Shown here piece by piece: positions 44,296 to 53,351 of a stretch of 64,000 nt of DNA; position 1 is the first letter of the stretch; each line of letters begins with the position of its first letter. The stretch lies in assembly GCA_963701445.1 (NCBI GenBank), contig CAVPAM010000002.1:186001-250000 (forward strand), given 5' to 3'. Made by a program: the position numbers and the translations under genes. Under the pieces are notes generated by a model. It made no database searches and was not told the origin of the DNA. It worked only from the letters and a program-made list of their open reading frames with translations. Origin of the DNA: CAKZLS01 sp963701445. GTDB taxonomy: Bacteria; Pseudomonadota; Alphaproteobacteria; Rhodospirillales; Defluviicoccaceae.

Positions 44296-46506
44296 TTGAA
44301 TGCCCTAGTCGGCATCGCGCGTATTATCGACCGGACCAATGATTTCATCGGACGGGGGGTCGCCTGGCTGACCCTGGCCATGGTGCTTCTGACCTTCCTC
44401 GTTGTCGTTCTGCGCTATGTTTTCAGCGTCGGCTTCGTATGGATGCAGGAATCCTATGTCTGGCTTCACGGCATCGTGTTCATGGTCGGCGCCGGCTATA
44501 CGCTGCTTCACGAGGGGCACGTTCGCGTCGATATTTTCTACAGGACCGGCAGCCCGCGATTTAAGGCCGGTGTCGACCTTTTCGGATCATTGGCGCTGTT
44601 GCTTCCGGTGGTGATCATGATCGGGATTGTCGCGTGGCCCTATGTGTTCGCGTCATGGGACCGCCTGGAGGAGTCCCGCGAGGCCGGCGGGCTGCCCGGT
44701 CTTTTCCTGTTGAAGTCCGTTATCCTGGTGTTCTGTGTGAGCGTCGGCCTGCAAGGCATCTCGCTGGCCCTCAGATCCTTTTTGGTTTTGGCCGGGCGGA
44801 CGGAGTTTGCCCGGAGTGAGTCGCGCGTCGGACGGGGAACGCTGACGATGGGGCCCGAAATCCTCGGTCTGCTCATGTTCGCGGTCGTTTGCGGAGTTCT
44901 GCTTCTCGGGTTTCCCGTTGCATTCAGCCTCGCCGGGACGGCATTGGCGTTCGCATTGGTGGGCGCCGGCCTCGATATGTTCGATCTCAGGCTGCTCGGT
45001 GGCCTGGCTTCCAGATACTTCGGCGTCATGTTGAACGAGGTGCTGGTGGCCGTCCCGCTGTTCGTTTTCATGGGGGTCATGCTCGAACGCGCCCGGATCG
45101 CGGAACAACTTCTCGAGACGATGGGACTGCTGTTTGGCCGGATGCGAGGCGGCCTCGGGCTCTCGGTGGTCTTTGTCGGCATGTTGCTCGCCGCGTCCAC
45201 CGGAATCGTTGGCGCCACCGTCGTCACGATGGGCCTGTTGAGCCTGCCGACCATGCTCAAGGCGGGCTACGACCCGAAGCTGGCGACGGGCGCCATATGC
45301 GCCTCGGGAACCTTGGGGCAGATCATTCCGCCGTCCATCGTCCTGGTTCTGCTCGGTGACATTCTGCAGGGGGCGTATTCCGAAGCGCAGCGGGCGGTGG
45401 GCAACTGGGCTCCGGAACCGATTTCGGTCATCGATTTGTTCGCCGGGGCTTTTCTTCCGGGGATGATGCTTGTTTGCTTGTACATGGGGTGGGTTCTCGC
45501 CAAATCGATCCTCCATCCACGCTCGTGCCCGGCGCTCGTGGCCGAAGGCGAAGTGGTCGAAAACCTGGGCAATCGGGTTCTGACCGCCCTTCTCCCTCCC
45601 GGGCTTCTGATCCTGGCGGTATTGGGCTCGATCCTCGGCGGAATCGCCACGCCCACGGAGGCGGCCGCCGTCGGGTCCATCGGCGCCTTGTTCCTGGCGG
45701 GAAGGACCCTTGCCGAGGAAAACCCGGATTCCGGTGACGCGGGATTCCCGGATTTTTCTCCACGGCGTGTTTTGTTGTTGCCGTTTTTTATCGGGCGCCG
45801 TCTCGATCCCGGCAACAACATCCCGGTTTATCTGGCGGGAGCGTGCCTGCTTCTGCAGGTGGTGATCACAAGCCAGTTCGATCTGCGCATGCAGCGGGAC
45901 ACCATTCCGCCCGCCGATTTCATCGCGTTTGTTGTCGCGGTCGCGATGCTGCTTGTCATCCTGTGGGGCCTGCTCGTGGCCCTCTCGCGCGTTTATGCCA
46001 CCGGAGTTCTGCGCGTGGTGATGCGGTCCACGCTGCAGATCAGCTCCATGGTCTTCGTCATCCTGCTCGGCGCATCGGTGTTTTCGCTCGTCTTTCGCGG
46101 ATTTGGCGGAGATGAGCTTGTCGCCGAGCTGCTGACCGGTCTTCCCGGAGGCGTATTCGGGGCAATGCTTGCGGTCATGATCGTCATGTTCGTTCTCGGG
46201 TTCTTTCTTGATTTCATAGAAATCATTTTCGTGGTCGTTCCCATCGTCGGACCCATTCTGCTCCAATTCGACATCAATCCGATCTGGTTCGGTGTGATGA
46301 TCGCGGTCAACTTGCAGACGAGCTTCCTGACCCCGCCCTTCGGGTTCGCGCTGTTCTATCTGCGTGGCGTCGCGCCGCCCAGTGTCTCGACGATGGATAT
46401 TTATCGGGGAATCGTGCCGTTCGTGATCATTCAGCTTGTGGGGCTGGGCGTGATCGCGGCATTTCCCGCGTTGGCGACATGGCTGCCCGGGGTCATGTTC
46501 GATTAA
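44296..46506 (+). CDS. TRAP transporter fused permease DctQM
   Basis: Sodium-driven TRAP permease with the small (DctQ, about residues 1-165) and large (DctM, about 185-736) subunits fused. The DctQ part has the four-helix unit with WMQESYVWLHGIVFMVGAGYTL. DctM shows FPVAFSLAGTAL, VAVPLFVFMGVMLERARIAEQLL, ASTGIVGATVVTMGLLSLPTM, GTLGQIIPPSIVLV and NLQTSFLTPPFGFALFYLRG. DctM is longer than usual, with about 100 extra residues and extra helices between the two halves, as in transporters for keto acids. Initiation is at TTG 44296, supported by GAGGG eight bases upstream; no ATG fits. Confidence 0.92.
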   Translation: MNALVGIARIIDRTNDFIGRGVAWLTLAMVLLTFLVVVLRYVFSVGFVWMQESYVWLHGIVFMVGAGYTLLHEGHVRVDIFYRTGSPRFKAGVDLFGSLALLLPVVIMIGIVAWPYVFASWDRLEESREAGGLPGLFLLKSVILVFCVSVGLQGISLALRSFLVLAGRTEFARSESRVGRGTLTMGPEILGLLMFAVVCGVLLLGFPVAFSLAGTALAFALVGAGLDMFDLRLLGGLASRYFGVMLNEVLVAVPLFVFMGVMLERARIAEQLLETMGLLFGRMRGGLGLSVVFVGMLLAASTGIVGATVVTMGLLSLPTMLKAGYDPKLATGAICASGTLGQIIPPSIVLVLLGDILQGAYSEAQRAVGNWAPEPISVIDLFAGAFLPGMMLVCLYMGWVLAKSILHPRSCPALVAEGEVVENLGNRVLTALLPPGLLILAVLGSILGGIATPTEAAAVGSIGALFLAGRTLAEENPDSGDAGFPDFSPRRVLLLPFFIGRRLDPGNNIPVYLAGACLLLQVVITSQFDLRMQRDTIPPADFIAFVVAVAMLLVILWGLLVALSRVYATGVLRVVMRSTLQISSMVFVILLGASVFSLVFRGFGGDELVAELLTGLPGGVFGAMLAVMIVMFVLGFFLDFIEIIFVVVPIVGPILLQFDINPIWFGVMIAVNLQTSFLTPPFGFALFYLRGVAPPSVSTMDIYRGIVPFVIIQLVGLGVIAAFPALATWLPGVMFD

Positions 46507-46546
46507 TGTCGTTAACAATGACCCGCCCGGACGGGCTGGACGGACA

Positions 46547-46575
46547 GGCTGGCGACGGTTCAGTCGTCGCCAGCC
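46547..46575. terminator. Hairpin between convergent TRAP genes
   Basis: Perfect 10-bp stem GGCTGGCGAC / GTCGCCAGCC (46547-46556 with 46566-46575) with a nine-base loop, in the 94-base gap between two convergent genes. No T run on either strand, so if it ends transcription it is not a canonical intrinsic terminator. Confidence 0.5.
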
Positions 46576-46600
46576 CATCTCCCATACGATCGAAACACTC

Positions 46601-47713
46601 TCAGCCTTGGCTGGGCTCGGCGTACTTGAACGGAAGGTCGCGCGCCAGGGTGAACGCCGTCTCCGATCGGGTGGTCCAGGCGATGGCTCCCTTGCGGAAG
46701 GTCAGGATGCTGTCCATCACCTTTCGGCTGCGGGCATCCGAGGACGCCAGATCGTTCATGACTTCCCCGGATAGCGCGCCCAATCCCTCGAGCACGGGAT
46801 CGGGGAACTTCTTCAAGACCACGCCGTGCTTGTTGATCAAGGTCGCCAGCGCCGAGTTGTTTCGCGCCCCGAATTCGCTCAGCACAAGCTGGTTGACCGC
46901 GGTGTTGCACGCCGTGACGATGGCCTTGATATCGTTCGGCAAGCTTTCCCACGCGTTCAAGTTGATGAAGTTGTCGAGAACCGTGGCCGGCTCGTGCCAG
47001 CCGGGATAGTAATAGTATTTGGCGCTTTTATAGAGGCCGAACGCAAGATCGTTGTAGGGACCGACCCACTCCGTCGCGTCGATCGCTCCGGATTGAAGCG
47101 CCGGCGGAATTTCTCCGCCCGGCAGGTTGACCACGTTGCCTCCGGCCGCCTTGACGACTTCGCCGCCAAGCCCGGGGATCCGCATCTTCAGGCCCTTGTA
47201 ATCCTCGAGGCTGTTGATCTCCTTGTTGAACCAGCCGCCCATCTGCGTGCCGGTGTTGCCCGAGGGGAAGAACTTGCAGCCGAGTTCCTTGTACACCGCG
47301 TCGGCGATTTCCTGGCCGCCGGCAAACTGAAACCAGGCGTTCTGTTCCTGCGCGATCATGCCGAACGGCATCGACGCGATGAATTGCGTGGAGGGCTCCT
47401 TGCCCTTCCAGTAATACGGCGCCCCGTGTCCCATTTCCACGGTGCCGCTTGCCACGGCGTCCATGGATTCGAACGCCGGGACGATTTCCCCCGCGCCGAA
47501 CACCGTGACCGACAGCCGGCCGTCCGTTGACTGAGTGATCATCTCGGCCAGCAGTTCGGCGCCGGTCCCCAATCCGGGAAAATTCTTCGGCCACGTGGTG
47601 ACCATTCGCCATTCCTTGCGGTCCTGTGAAATGGCGGGAGCCGCGAGTGTCGAGGCCGCGGCGCCACCGACGCCCGCGGCCGCCACGCCCTTCATAAAGC
47701 TTCTTCGTTTCAT
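46601..47713 (-). CDS. TRAP transporter substrate-binding protein (DctP/TakP type)
   Basis: 370-residue periplasmic binding protein. It starts MKRRSFMKG with a twin-arginine motif and hydrophobic stretch, cleaved near APAISQ, so export by Tat is likely. The mature protein shows WRMVTTWPKNFPGLGTGAELLAE, GALYYWKG-like APYYWKGKEP, the DctP signature GLKMRIPGLGGEVVKAAGGN and DATEWVGPYNDLAFGL. These resemble TakP, which binds 2-keto acids with sodium. It is convergent with the fused permease, which most likely is its partner. An upstream GTG or TTG start (47731) would place residues before the RR motif and is rejected. Confidence 0.9.
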   Translation of the reverse strand: MKRRSFMKGVAAAGVGGAAASTLAAPAISQDRKEWRMVTTWPKNFPGLGTGAELLAEMITQSTDGRLSVTVFGAGEIVPAFESMDAVASGTVEMGHGAPYYWKGKEPSTQFIASMPFGMIAQEQNAWFQFAGGQEIADAVYKELGCKFFPSGNTGTQMGGWFNKEINSLEDYKGLKMRIPGLGGEVVKAAGGNVVNLPGGEIPPALQSGAIDATEWVGPYNDLAFGLYKSAKYYYYPGWHEPATVLDNFINLNAWESLPNDIKAIVTACNTAVNQLVLSEFGARNNSALATLINKHGVVLKKFPDPVLEGLGALSGEVMNDLASSDARSRKVMDSILTFRKGAIAWTTRSETAFTLARDLPFKYAEPSQG

Positions 47714-47799
47714 GGACAGGTTTCCTCTCACCAGTTTTTCGGCGGAATTGCCGATCCGCGCGTTTTCGTTGTCAAAAATTTTATCGATCCCTCGACAAC

Positions 47800-48564
47800 C
47801 TACGACCGCCCCGCCGAGGCGAAGTCACCGGATATCGCCTGATCGTCGCCAACCGAACGCCACCCGTCGGCGGTGTAGGCCTCAAGAGGCTCAAAACGGC
47901 GCTTGTACGACATTTTCGCGCAGTCGGCGATCCAGTAGCCCAGGTAGACATAGGGGGTTGCCGATGCGCGAGCCTCCTCGATCAACCACAGGATCATCTG
48001 TGTGCCCAGACTTCTTTGCGGCAGGCCCGGATCGAAAAAGCTGTAGACCGCCGACAGTCCGTCGGACAGCCGGTCCGTCAGGCAGCCCGCGACCAGGCGC
48101 GAGTTCTCGTCGCGAAACTCAAGCATGGTCGTGTCGACAGGGGTATCCTCCACGAGCGTCTGGTAGTCGTAGAAGTCCATGTTCGCCATTTCGCCGTTCC
48201 GGTGCCGATGCTCCTGATAGGCGCGGAAGAGGGCATACTGCTCTTCCGTGGCTCGCGGCGGCGTTTTCACGACGGCGATGTCCCTGTTTCTCGCCCATAC
48301 CCGCCGGTGACCGCGCGAGCGCCGAAAGCGATCGACGACGATCCTGACCGCGGTGCACGCGTCGCAGTCACGGCATACGGGAACATAGGCAATGCAATGG
48401 CTGCGGCGAAATCCAGCCTGCGAGAGGGTATCGTGGAACGCGATCGCCTTGCGGCCCACGAGTTCCGTCACCAGACGCCGTTCGATGCGTCCAGGCAGAT
48501 ACGGGCACGGCATCGGCGCGGTCGCGAAGAAAAACCGGGCACCTTGAACGGGCGCGTGTTTCAT
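47800..48564 (-). CDS. bpt: Aspartate/glutamate leucyltransferase (arginyltransferase family, Bpt)
   Basis: 254 residues. It adds leucine (bacterial Bpt) to proteins with N-terminal Asp or Glu and marks them for ClpS/ClpAP, part of the N-degron pathway. N-terminal ATE domain: CPYLPGRIERRLVTEL and YVPVCRDCDACTAVRI with the conserved cysteines, and FRRSHCIAYVP. C-terminal GNAT-like domain: YSFFDPGLPQRSLGTQMILWLIE, YVYLGYWIADCAKMSYKRRFEPLE. Complete in length. It follows motB on the same strand after an 89-base gap; no functional link is evident. Confidence 0.93.
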   Translation of the reverse strand: MKHAPVQGARFFFATAPMPCPYLPGRIERRLVTELVGRKAIAFHDTLSQAGFRRSHCIAYVPVCRDCDACTAVRIVVDRFRRSRGHRRVWARNRDIAVVKTPPRATEEQYALFRAYQEHRHRNGEMANMDFYDYQTLVEDTPVDTTMLEFRDENSRLVAGCLTDRLSDGLSAVYSFFDPGLPQRSLGTQMILWLIEEARASATPYVYLGYWIADCAKMSYKRRFEPLEAYTADGWRSVGDDQAISGDFASAGRS

Positions 48565-48653
48565 GGCTCTCGAGTCTGAATTCTACCGCTGGTTCATGAC
48601 CTTGGATCAGAATAGCACCGTTTGATCCGCTTGAAAACAGTGGCAAAATCAGG

Positions 48654-49541
48654 TCAATGAGCCGGCTCCGCCGATGGTTGTTGGGCCCCGGTGCCGCGAA
48701 GCAGCACCACGGTCAGCCGCCGGTTTCCAGGCGCCTCGGGGTCATGGGGCAGCAGAGGGTCGGTCGCGGCGCGGCCGACAACCCGTGTGATCCGGTCTTC
48801 CGGAACCCCGAATTCGATGAGCATGCGCCGGGCGGCGTTGGCCCGGTCGGCGGACAGTTCCCAGTTGCCGTAGCCCGAGGTCCCTTGGAATTGTGTCGCG
48901 TCCGTGTGCCCCGAGAGCGCCACGCTCTGAGGCATCCGCGTGACGACCTTCGCGACCAGTTTCAGCATCTCGCGCGTGTGGGAATGCATTTCCGCGCGGC
49001 CCCTCGGAAACATCGGCAATCCGTCCTGATCGACGATCTGCACGCGCAGGCCCTCCGGCGTGTTGTCGATCAGAAAACTCTTCGACAGTTCCTTCAGGTT
49101 GGGAAGCTCGTCGATCGCCGACCGCAATTCGCGTTCCGCCTCCCGGAACTGCCGCTCCTCGGCCCGCGCGATTTGCGCCGCCGATGACGCGGCATTGGCC
49201 GCGCTCTTGGATTCCGAATCCTGATGTTCCGTCTCTTCCTTGCTCGGATCCGGCGACGCGCCGGGCGGCGCGACATCCACCTCGAACACGCCTTTCTTGG
49301 CCACGGTCTTGCCCGCCAGCAGTCCGCCTCCGCCGGTCGTCGACTTGGTCGTGGAGATGGGCGAGAAATAGTCCGAGATGCCCTCCAGCTGTTCCTGCGA
49401 AACGGCGTTGAGCAGCCAGAGCAGAAGAAAGAACGCCATCATCGCGGTGACGAAGTCGGCGTAGGCCACCTTCCACGCGCCGCCATGATGGCCGTGAGCG
49501 GCCTTCTTGACCTTCTTGATGATGATCGGCTGATTGCTCAT
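48654..49541 (-). CDS. motB: Flagellar motor stator protein MotB
   Basis: 295 residues. The single N-terminal transmembrane helix carries the proton-binding aspartate in AYADFVTAMMAFFLLLWLLN. A flexible plug/linker region rich in Ser/Ala/Glu follows, and then a C-terminal OmpA-like peptidoglycan-binding domain (VALSGHTDATQFQG, WELSADRANAARRML). It works with MotA as the proton-driven stator. It starts 12 bases after motA. Together these two indicate a flagellated cell, although no other flagellar gene is in the window. Confidence 0.95.
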   Translation of the reverse strand: MSNQPIIIKKVKKAAHGHHGGAWKVAYADFVTAMMAFFLLLWLLNAVSQEQLEGISDYFSPISTTKSTTGGGGLLAGKTVAKKGVFEVDVAPPGASPDPSKEETEHQDSESKSAANAASSAAQIARAEERQFREAERELRSAIDELPNLKELSKSFLIDNTPEGLRVQIVDQDGLPMFPRGRAEMHSHTREMLKLVAKVVTRMPQSVALSGHTDATQFQGTSGYGNWELSADRANAARRMLIEFGVPEDRITRVVGRAATDPLLPHDPEAPGNRRLTVVLLRGTGAQQPSAEPAH

Positions 49542-49553
49542 GCGGCGCTCGCG

Positions 49554-50411
49554 TCAGACCGGGCTGGTCTGGATCAGTTCGTCCAGTTCGGAAAAGCTGG
49601 GGCGGACGTTGGAATTCAATGCCTTCCGGGCGATTTCCACGGAGACCTGCGGCGCGTAACCCTGCATGTGGGCGATGAGGCCCGTCTTGATGCATTCCAG
49701 GTACCGCGATTCCGCGTCGAAGGTGTTTTCGAGCGATTTGGCCATCGGAGCGACGAGCCCGTAGGCGGCCAGCACCCCGGTGAAGGTTCCGACCAGGGCC
49801 CCGCCGATCAGGTGGCCGAGGATTTCGGGCGGTTCGGTGATGGACCCCATGGTGTGAATGACGCCCAGCACCGCCGCGACGATCCCCAGGGCCGGGAGGC
49901 CGTCGGCCACGGTCTGCAGGGCGCCGGCGACGGCGTGCGTTTCGCCGTGATGGATCTCGAGCTCGGCCTCCATGACCAACTCGATTTCATGCGGATTGGT
50001 GCTGCCGAGCGTCAGGAGACGCAGATAGTCGCAGACGAAATCGACCGCGTGGTGATCCGAGACGAAAGAGGGAAAACTGTTGAAGATCGAGCTCTCGTGC
50101 GGTTGTTCGATATGGGCCTCGAGCGCCAGGTCGCCCTTGGTTTTCGCCAGCTTGAACACGGAGTGCATCATCCCGAGGACCTCGAGATAGCTGTTCTTGT
50201 TGTACTTCGGGCCCTTGAGGATCTTGCCGAACGACTTGGCGACACCGGTGAGGATCGGCTTCGGGTTGGCGATCACGAACGCGCCGATGGCGGCGCCGAA
50301 GATGATGACGTACTCGAACGGCTGCCAAAGCACGCCGAGGTGGCCGCCGGCGCCCATGTAGCCGCCGATGACGCACCCTGCCACGACCACGAAACCGATT
50401 ATGAAGAACAT
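49554..50411 (-). CDS. motA: Flagellar motor stator protein MotA
   Basis: 285-residue four-helix stator protein. It has MFFIIGFVVVAGCVIGGYMGAGGHLGVLWQPFEYVIIFGAA in order, the large cytoplasmic loop containing GNYEV-like charged residues (EAELEIHHGETHAV), ADGLPALGIVAAVLGVIHTMG and the LIGGALVGTFTGVLAAYGLVAP helices with the conserved prolines. ATG 50411 is preferred over a GTG four codons upstream. It is first in motA-motB. The upstream 190 bases separate it from a divergent flavin reductase. Confidence 0.95.
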   Translation of the reverse strand: MFFIIGFVVVAGCVIGGYMGAGGHLGVLWQPFEYVIIFGAAIGAFVIANPKPILTGVAKSFGKILKGPKYNKNSYLEVLGMMHSVFKLAKTKGDLALEAHIEQPHESSIFNSFPSFVSDHHAVDFVCDYLRLLTLGSTNPHEIELVMEAELEIHHGETHAVAGALQTVADGLPALGIVAAVLGVIHTMGSITEPPEILGHLIGGALVGTFTGVLAAYGLVAPMAKSLENTFDAESRYLECIKTGLIAHMQGYAPQVSVEIARKALNSNVRPSFSELDELIQTSPV

Positions 50412-50599
50412 CGAGCCTCTCACGAGCCACTTGACGGGTTGATACGGGGTCCCTTAGGTACTGACCCTGTCGCCGCGTCCCATTCCCGCCCATTCGCGTC
50501 CGGCCAACGATGGCGGGAACATTCGCGCACTCCATAATCACACGGCACATGTTAAAGTATTTCTAACCTCACCCGAGCCTTGCTCCTGGAACCTGTATC

Positions 50600-51085
50600 T
50601 TGACGGTGGATCCCAGCGCCTTTCGACACGCCCTCGGCCGCTTCGCGAGCGGCGTGTGCGTCATCACCACGCGAACCCCGGCCGGCCAAGCGCTCGGGGT
50701 CACCATCAGCTCGTTCTGCTCGGTGTCGCTGGATCCGCCGCTGGTGCTGTTCTGCCTCGGCAAGAACACCAACAATTTCGCGGCGTACGCCCGACATACC
50801 GATTTCGCGGTGAACGTGCTGGCGGAGAACCAGATCGAGCTGTCGGAAAACTTCGCGAGCAAGAGCGAGGACAAATTCGACGGCGTTGCCTTCGAGGAGG
50901 GAACGGGCGGATGCCCGATCCTCCCGGGATGCACGGCCGCGCTCGAATGCCGGGTGGTCGAAACCCATGACGCCGGCGACCATGTCATCGTGATCGGCGA
51001 AGTGGCCCGCCTGCGGACGACCGAACACGACGCCCCCCTGCTGCGCTACCGGGGCGCTTACGCCAAGCTCGCCCGCTCAGGCTGA
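50600..51085 (+). CDS. Flavin reductase (FMN-binding split barrel)
   Basis: 161 residues of the flavin reductase-like family, such as the NAD(P)H:flavin oxidoreductase components of two-component monooxygenases. Family segments: FRHALGRFASGVCVITTRT, GVTISSFCSVSLDPPLVLFCLGKNT, FAVNVLAENQ, ALECRVVETHDAGDHVIVIGEV. It starts at TTG 50600; GTG 50606 is an alternative. No partner oxygenase is adjacent, so the substrate is unknown. It is divergent from motA and convergent with smpB. Confidence 0.88.
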   Translation: MTVDPSAFRHALGRFASGVCVITTRTPAGQALGVTISSFCSVSLDPPLVLFCLGKNTNNFAAYARHTDFAVNVLAENQIELSENFASKSEDKFDGVAFEEGTGGCPILPGCTAALECRVVETHDAGDHVIVIGEVARLRTTEHDAPLLRYRGAYAKLARSG

Positions 51086-51100
51086 AGAGCGTTTGTCCAC

Positions 51101-51593
51101 TTAACCTTTTTGTCTCATTAGTCTTCCTTTTTGGCGGTTCCACTCCCTTTCTTTTTCCGATGAACGTTTGTCTGCTTTTTGTTTGCCGCGCGCGATCGCC
51201 AATGCAACCTTTGCAAATCCCCGCTCGTTGAAATAGATGGAAAGAGGAACCAAGCGTCATTCCCTCCTTTCTGACGGCACCAATCAATTTTCTGATTTCG
51301 CGCTGACGCAAGAGCAGTTTCCTTGGTCTTCTTGGCTCATGGCCAAAATGACGCGCCGCTCCGTATTCCGGTATGTGTGCGTTGAAAAGAAAAATTTCAC
51401 CCGCTTTTTCCCGAGCAAAAAACTCGGTTATGGAGGCGTGCCCCTGGCGAAGAGATTTGACCTCGGTGCCAACCAGGGCAATTCCCGCCTCCAGCGTGTT
51501 TTCAATCAGGTAATCGTGGCGCGCCTTTCGATTTTGCGCCGCGAGCTTTCCGTCTCCGATCCCTTTTGATTTCTTCCCCGCTTTGACCGCCAT
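51101..51593 (-). pseudogene. smpB: smpB, tmRNA-binding protein, frame broken by one extra base
   Basis: SmpB delivers tmRNA to stalled ribosomes. From ATG 51593 the frame is normal for about 110 residues: NRKARHDYLIENTLEAGIALVGTEVKSLR, RPRKLLLRQREIRKLIGAVRKEGMTL. ACGCTTGGTTCC (51250-51255 on the other strand) should have one base fewer. The family C-terminus (VPLSIYFNERGFAKVALAIARGKQ, then KADKRSSEKEREWNRQKGRLM) is in the next frame, ending at 51101. The restored length is 163. As written, translation would run on for another 90 non-family residues. tmRNA rescue is near-universal, so sequence error is suspected. dapA lies 22 bases upstream. Confidence 0.9.
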
Positions 51594-51615
51594 TACCGTC
51601 ACACCCTGACGACTG

Positions 51616-52491
51616 TCAGGTCAACACGCCAGCGGCGGCCATCGCCCGTTTAACGAGCGACCTGCTTTCCTCGGTGATGTCGACGAGGGGAAGGCGGACT
51701 TCGGAGCCGCATTTGTTCAGCACGCTCACGGCGTATTTTACCGGTGCCGGGCTTGTTTCGCAGAACAGAGCGCGATGCAGCGGGATCAATTTGTCCTGAA
51801 GCGCCATTGCCGTTTTGACATCCCCACCCTGCCAGGCCCTGTGCATTTCCGCGCACAGACCGGGTGCGACGTTCGCCGTGACGGAAATACATCCATGTCC
51901 GCCCGCGATAAGGAAAGGCAGCGCGGTACCGTCCTCGCCCGACAACTGGCAGAAATCGGTTCCCAGTTCGGCGCGCGTCTGGATTGGGCGCGACAGATCC
52001 TGGGTCGCGTCCTTTACGCCGACGATGTTTGGAAGTTTCGCCAATCTCGCCATGGTGCCAACGGTCATGTCCACCACGCACCGAGATGGAATATTGTAAA
52101 TAATGATCGGCAAATCCGCCGCGTCATGAATGGTCTGGTAATGGCGGTAGAGGCCTTCCTGATTGGGTTTATTGTAATAGGGCGTCACCACCAGCGCGGC
52201 ATCGGCGCCGGCTTTCTTGGCATGTCGTGTCAGTTCCACGGCCTCCGCCGTCGAGTTCGATCCCGCTCCGGCGATCACGGGGACTCTGCCCGCGGCCGCG
52301 TCGACACATACCTCCACCACCCGCATATGCTCGGCGTGGCTCAACGTAGGCGACTCACCGGTTGTACCGCACGGCACCAAACCGTTGGTCCCCTCCTCCA
52401 CGTGCCAGTCGATCAACGCGCGGTATGCGGCCTCGTCAAATACGCCCCCGCTGAACGGAGTGACGAGGGCAACGATCGAGCCCTTGAACAT
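51616..52491 (-). CDS. dapA: 4-hydroxy-tetrahydrodipicolinate synthase
   Basis: First committed enzyme of lysine and diaminopimelate synthesis, condensing pyruvate and aspartate semialdehyde. 291 residues: KGSIVALVTPF, GTNGLVPCGTTGESPTL, the catalytic tyrosine in IIYNIPSRCVVDM and the Schiff-base lysine in NIVGVKDATQDL. AGGAGG sits at good distance before ATG 52491. dapA-smpB is a frequent alphaproteobacterial pair. The frame is intact. Confidence 0.95.
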   Translation of the reverse strand: MFKGSIVALVTPFSGGVFDEAAYRALIDWHVEEGTNGLVPCGTTGESPTLSHAEHMRVVEVCVDAAAGRVPVIAGAGSNSTAEAVELTRHAKKAGADAALVVTPYYNKPNQEGLYRHYQTIHDAADLPIIIYNIPSRCVVDMTVGTMARLAKLPNIVGVKDATQDLSRPIQTRAELGTDFCQLSGEDGTALPFLIAGGHGCISVTANVAPGLCAEMHRAWQGGDVKTAMALQDKLIPLHRALFCETSPAPVKYAVSVLNKCGSEVRLPLVDITEESRSLVKRAMAAAGVLT

Positions 52492-52817
52492 CCTACTGCC
52501 TCCTTTCGCTTATTGGCTCGCCCCAAGCGGTTTTAGGGTTACCCGGTTAGCAAAACCAGTCCTTTTGCCGACCGCTCACAATTGAAGTTGGGAGCACGTA
52601 TACGGGTACGTATCCGACTTTGATAGAGAGGATTACGGTCTTTGCGGCAAACATCGAGCAAATCCTATCGACCGGTCCCACATTTCTTTATCGGATCCTC
52701 CAAACCCCGCAAAATTACCGTATACAGTTCGTACTCATCCGAAGCGGACCGCCGCATCGAGCAGCGGTTCGAAGTAAGGGTACGGCCGTTCGCACAACAG
52801 CTCCCGGGAAGGAAATC
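52492..52817. other. Divergent intergenic region dapA / pncC
   Basis: 326 bases holding the two divergent promoters. There is a short run of GTATAC/GTACGTAT sequences around 52597-52615 and two A/T-rich patches, but I could not fix a promoter or operator with confidence. An open frame continuing upstream of pncC from 52620 lacks family character and a ribosome binding site. Confidence 0.5.
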
Positions 52818-53324
52818 ATGTTCAACCAGAGGCAGATTGAGCAAGCCACACAAGCCCTCGATCAATGTGTCGGCTTGAATCTGAGGCTCGTCACCGCCGA
52901 GTCCTGCACCGGCGGGTTGATAGCAGCCTGCCTTACCGCCATTCCCGGCTCCTCTCGTGCGTTCGATCGCGGCTTTATCACCTACGACAATCTGGCTAAG
53001 GTTCAAATGCTTGGAGTCAGCGAAGCCATGCTCACCGCCCACGGAGCCGTCAGCGAAGCCGTGGCCCGTGCCATGGCAGAGGGCGCGCTGGCAAATGCCG
53101 CGGCCCAGATCGCCGTTGCCACCACCGGCGTCGCCGGTCCGGGCGGAGGGACCGAGACGAAACCCGTGGGCCTCGTCCATATCGCCGTTGCCGGGATAGG
53201 GCGGAACACCGTTCACGCTAGAAAACTATTAGACGGCGATCGAGAGCATGTCCGGTTTGCGGCCATGGAGGAGGCCCTTTCCATGCTCAATCAATTTCTC
53301 TGGGAAAAAGCGGGCGGGTCTTGA
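52818..53324 (+). CDS. pncC: Nicotinamide-nucleotide amidohydrolase (CinA C-terminal type)
   Basis: 168 residues. Deamidates nicotinamide mononucleotide in pyridine nucleotide recycling. CinA C-terminal domain: LRLVTAESCTGGLIAACLTAIPGSSRAFDRGFITYDN in order, EAVARAMAEGAL and ATTGVAGPGGGTETKPVGLVHIA. The N-terminal molybdopterin-binding half of full CinA is absent, as in E. coli PncC (YgaD). ATG 52818 is chosen because of GGGAAGGAA upstream. It is convergent with ratA, 27 bases between stops. Confidence 0.94.
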   Translation: MFNQRQIEQATQALDQCVGLNLRLVTAESCTGGLIAACLTAIPGSSRAFDRGFITYDNLAKVQMLGVSEAMLTAHGAVSEAVARAMAEGALANAAAQIAVATTGVAGPGGGTETKPVGLVHIAVAGIGRNTVHARKLLDGDREHVRFAAMEEALSMLNQFLWEKAGGS

Positions 53325-53351
53325 AATGACTCATTCCGCCTGCCGGATCGT

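Noticed and set aside
44653..46578. 641-codon frame opposite the TRAP permease
   Set aside because: Composition (Arg, Asp, Gln, Glu runs) is the reverse image of membrane-helix codons; the permease explains the region.
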